Source of the DNA: Anaeromonas frigoriresistens
GTDB taxonomy: Bacteria > Bacillota > Clostridia > Tissierellales > SIT17
Assembly: GCF_016820655.1 (NCBI RefSeq)
Contig: NZ_WSFT01000053.1
Coordinates: forward strand, 310,001-374,000
Reading direction: 5' to 3'
DNA: 64,000 nucleotides
The notes under the pieces are model-generated. The model was not told the origin of the DNA and did no database searches. It was given only the letters and a program-made list of their open reading frames with translations. Shown here piece by piece: positions 61,734 to 64,000 of this stretch. The translations under genes were made by a program, and so were the position numbers. Numbering within the stretch: position 1 is the stretch's first letter; the number at the start of each line of letters is the position of its first letter.

Positions 61734-63425
61734 TTATTTAAGTTTTTTTGAAAGTTCTATCATTTCTTTTGCATGGAGTCTTGTCGTGCTAGTAAGATCT
61801 ACTCCTCCTAATAATCGAGAAAGCTCATCAATACGATCTTCATAACCTAAGTTTCTGACATGGGTTCTAGTTTCATTTATTTTGGTATTTTTTAAAATTA
61901 AGAAATGGGAATCTGCCATTGCTGCTATCTGTGGAAGATGGGTTATACAAAGCACTTGATGGTTTCTAGAAATATTTGTTATCTTCTCTCCTACTATCTG
62001 AGCTGTTCGACCACTAATACCTGTATCAATTTCATCAAATATCATTGTTGAAATATTGTCTGTTTCAGCTGTAATAGATTTTATTGCTAACATTATCCTA
62101 GACATCTCTCCACCTGAAACTATTTTAGAGAGTTTTCTTAATGGCTCACCAAGATTTGTAGAAATTAAAAACTCTATTTTATCTATACCTTTAATATTTG
62201 GAGATAGTAAAATTTCATGATTAACTTTAAAATTTACATTTTTCATATTAAGTTCATATAATTCATTTATTATATCCTTTTCAAATTTATCAATTATATT
62301 TTTTCTTATCTTTGATAAATTCTTTGATAATTTTAATAACTCCATCTCTTTATTTTCTATTTTTTTATGTAATTCATTGATTTCCTTTTCATCATTAATA
62401 ATTTTATCTAGCTCTTCGGTGATATCATCTCTATAATTTAAAACTTCAGATATATTAGACCCATATTTTCTTTTTAATTTATTTATTAATTCAATTCTTC
62501 CATCAAGAAACTCTAGTCTTTCTGGATCATACTCTATGTTTTCAGAATAACTTCTAATATCTCTTGCAAAGTCTTGCATTTGATATATTATATCATTAAT
62601 ATTATCATAGTAATTGTTTAGAGTATCATCAAACTTTGATATTTTATTTAAATCATGAGAGATTACATTTAATCTATCTATTATTGAAATATCATTATAA
62701 TCATTATAATCTAGTGCATTATAACTTTGGTTTAAAATTTTTGATATTTCTTCTTGATTTGATAGTTTGCTATATTCATTCATTAACATATCTTCTTCAT
62801 TAGACTTTAACTCTGCAGTATTTATTTCATCTACTTGAAACTTTAATAAATCGATTTTTCTTTCCCGTTCCATTTCATCTATCACTATACTGGATAATCT
62901 TTTCTTTAAATCATTTAACTCTAAATATTTATTATAAATTTCATCTTTATAAGAATTTAAATCTTTACCTCCTAATGAATCTATCAGTTCAATATGGTTT
63001 TCAGAGGATAAAAGGGATTGATGCTCATGCTGTCCATGAATGTCAACTAGATAATGGGTTAACTGCTTTAACATTGTTAAAGTTATTGTATGACCATTTA
63101 CTCTAGAAAAGCTTCTTCCATTTAAATGAATTTCTCTGCTAATAAGTAATGTATTGTCTGGTTCACAATCTATTCCATATTCCTTTAGAATAGAATTGAT
63201 ATTTCTAGGGTTGTCCAAGTGAAATAAAGCTTCTATTATTGCTTTATCTTTTCCAGTTTTTATAAAATCTTTATTGGATCTTTCTCCTAAAATCATGCTA
63301 ACAGCATCAATTATTATTGACTTTCCCGCCCCAGTTTCTCCTGTTAATACGTTAAACCCTTTTGTAAAAGATATATTTAAATCATCTATTATAGCAAAAT
63401 TTTTAATATTCAATTCAAGAAGCAT
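61734..63425 (-). CDS. recN: DNA repair protein RecN
   Basis: 563 residues. SMC-like: P-loop in TGETGAGKSIIIDAV (residues 29-43), a central coiled coil (about 160-370), the signature SGGEMSRIMLAIK (about 435) and Walker B TMIFDEIDTGISGRTAQ. It acts early in double-strand break repair. No SOS box is visible in the 15-bp gap before it; it is 15 bp after argR and likely shares its transcript. Confidence 0.97.
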   Translation of the reverse strand: MLLELNIKNFAIIDDLNISFTKGFNVLTGETGAGKSIIIDAVSMILGERSNKDFIKTGKDKAIIEALFHLDNPRNINSILKEYGIDCEPDNTLLISREIHLNGRSFSRVNGHTITLTMLKQLTHYLVDIHGQHEHQSLLSSENHIELIDSLGGKDLNSYKDEIYNKYLELNDLKKRLSSIVIDEMERERKIDLLKFQVDEINTAELKSNEEDMLMNEYSKLSNQEEISKILNQSYNALDYNDYNDISIIDRLNVISHDLNKISKFDDTLNNYYDNINDIIYQMQDFARDIRSYSENIEYDPERLEFLDGRIELINKLKRKYGSNISEVLNYRDDITEELDKIINDEKEINELHKKIENKEMELLKLSKNLSKIRKNIIDKFEKDIINELYELNMKNVNFKVNHEILLSPNIKGIDKIEFLISTNLGEPLRKLSKIVSGGEMSRIMLAIKSITAETDNISTMIFDEIDTGISGRTAQIVGEKITNISRNHQVLCITHLPQIAAMADSHFLILKNTKINETRTHVRNLGYEDRIDELSRLLGGVDLTSTTRLHAKEMIELSKKLK

Positions 63426-63440
63426 CTTATATCTCCCCCA

Positions 63441-63893
63441 TTACTCCAATAATTTATAAAATATATCCAATATTTCATCTATTTTTTCTGCATCACTAAT
63501 TGCAACAAATACCGTGTCATCACCAGCAATAGTACCTACCACTTCTTTTACCCCTAGGTTATCAATAGCTGATCCTGATATTTGAGCAGCTCCTGGTATA
63601 GTTTTTAATACCAGCAAATGTCCAGCTGCATGAATTGATACGATGGAATTCTTAAAAATATTTATCAATCTATCAGTTATTCCATCTTGATTTTGTCCTA
63701 TAGCAGCATATTTATACTTGCCAGATTTAGACATAACTTTAACTAACCTTAATTCTTTTATATCTCTTGATACAGTTGCTTGAGTTACATCAATTCCAGC
63801 TGATTTTAGATAATGAGCTAGTTCCTCTTGTGTCTCTATTTCATTATGATTAATTAAATCTATTATCTTGCTTTGTCTCACGTATTTTTTCAT
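63441..63893 (-). CDS. argR: Arginine repressor ArgR/AhrC
   Basis: 150 residues. N-terminal winged helix with QEELAHYLKSAGIDVTQATVSRDIKEL (about 23-49) and a C-terminal hexamerisation and arginine-binding domain with PGAAQISGSAIDNLG and GTIAGDDTVFV (about 118-130). It controls arginine synthesis and breakdown genes. Linkage argR-recN-spoIVB-spo0A is conserved in Firmicutes. Ribosome site AAGGGGGC precedes the ATG. Confidence 0.97.
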   Translation of the reverse strand: MKKYVRQSKIIDLINHNEIETQEELAHYLKSAGIDVTQATVSRDIKELRLVKVMSKSGKYKYAAIGQNQDGITDRLINIFKNSIVSIHAAGHLLVLKTIPGAAQISGSAIDNLGVKEVVGTIAGDDTVFVAISDAEKIDEILDIFYKLLE

Positions 63894-63913
63894 TTGTTGC
63901 CCCCTTGGATTTT

Positions 63914-64000
63914 TTATAACTTATTATGAGAGTCTCTTACTACTTCTTGAATTTTATTATCTATATTTATATTAGATATCTCTTGAGTAATATAAGCAAT
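63914..64000 (-). CDS. C-terminal end of a gene cut by the window edge
   Basis: The last 28 codons of a minus-strand gene that enters from beyond 64000 and stops with TAA at 63916-63914, 20 bp before argR. It ends EVVRDSHNKL. Firmicute synteny would suggest tlyA or nadK here, but the visible piece is too short to decide. Confidence 0.55.
   Translation of the reverse strand: MAYITQEISNINIDNKIQEVVRDSHNKL

Overview
The window looks like chromosomal core sequence from a spore-forming, low-GC, anaerobic member of the Clostridia, most likely Tissierellia (inference). Support: strongly AT-rich DNA with strong AGGAGG-type ribosome binding sites; sporulation genes (spoVS, spoIIM, spoIVB, spo0A, ytfJ); a clostridial ispH-rpsA fusion; a four-subunit 2-oxoacid:ferredoxin oxidoreductase; and gene order that parallels Bacillus subtilis (rny, spoVS, ymcA/ricA, miaB, mutS, mutL, miaA, hfq, ynbB, lexA; then nudF, spoIIM, xerD, deoB, nucleoside phosphorylase, dacF; then spo0A, spoIVB, recN, argR). 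No rRNA, tRNA, CRISPR array, insertion sequence or prophage was seen.

Layout. 1-7.0 kb (+): half of a Rad50/SbcC-like ATPase, a promoter with an unidentified structured leader, rny, spoVS behind a sigma-H promoter, a PHP phosphoesterase, a PadR regulator, an aspartate aminotransferase and purB. 7.0-10.5 kb: uvsE, a XerC-like recombinase behind a palindrome-covered promoter, and a divergent SOS pair (a YneA-like division suppressor and lexA) with three LexA boxes. 10.5-19.3 kb (-): ynbB-like, hfq, miaA, mutL, mutS, ricA, miaB. 19.4-24 kb: an amber-interrupted small reading frame, a 49-residue cysteine-rich peptide with a near-consensus promoter, an unknown protein, a K+ channel, a MocR/PdxR regulator and a MerR-like coiled-coil protein. 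24-37.3 kb (-): three tandem M42 peptidases, an orphan CheR, the ispH-rpsA/plsC/cmk/aroH/baiN-like block, and korDABC ending in a RpiR regulator. 37.4-50 kb: surE, an RNase H-like unknown protein (+), an orphan carboxyltransferase, an MnmM-like methyltransferase, a pseudouridine synthase, a two-gene flavin/iron-sulfur redox module, two D,D-carboxypeptidases, ytfIJ, scpAB and an M50 protease. 50-64 kb (-): nucleoside salvage, xerD, spoIIM, nudF, a four-gene envelope cluster (steA-like, GT2, MraY-like, DUF3866), spo0A, spoIVB, recN, argR.

The genes fall into a few linked programmes. DNA repair and the SOS response cover mutSL, recN, uvsE and lexA/yneA. RNA processing covers rny and ricA (the RicA complex is a known RNase Y partner), hfq, miaA, miaB and an mnmM-like gene. 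Sporulation control is visible in the DNA: sigma-H promoters match consensus at spoVS and spo0A, and a perfect Spo0A box overlaps the spo0A promoter. Amino-acid fermentation is suggested by the aminotransferase, the M42 peptidases and kor. Several convergent gene pairs are packed so tightly that a shared bidirectional terminator is built from their own 3' coding ends.

No single unmistakable new defence or mobile system is present. The best candidates for undescribed biology are the RNase H-like/zinc-ribbon protein (38283-38921), the paired redox enzymes (42173-44408), the steA/GT2/PNPT/DUF3866 cluster (55537-59081), the cysteine-rich small protein (19639-19788) and the leader RNA ahead of rny (about 755-855).
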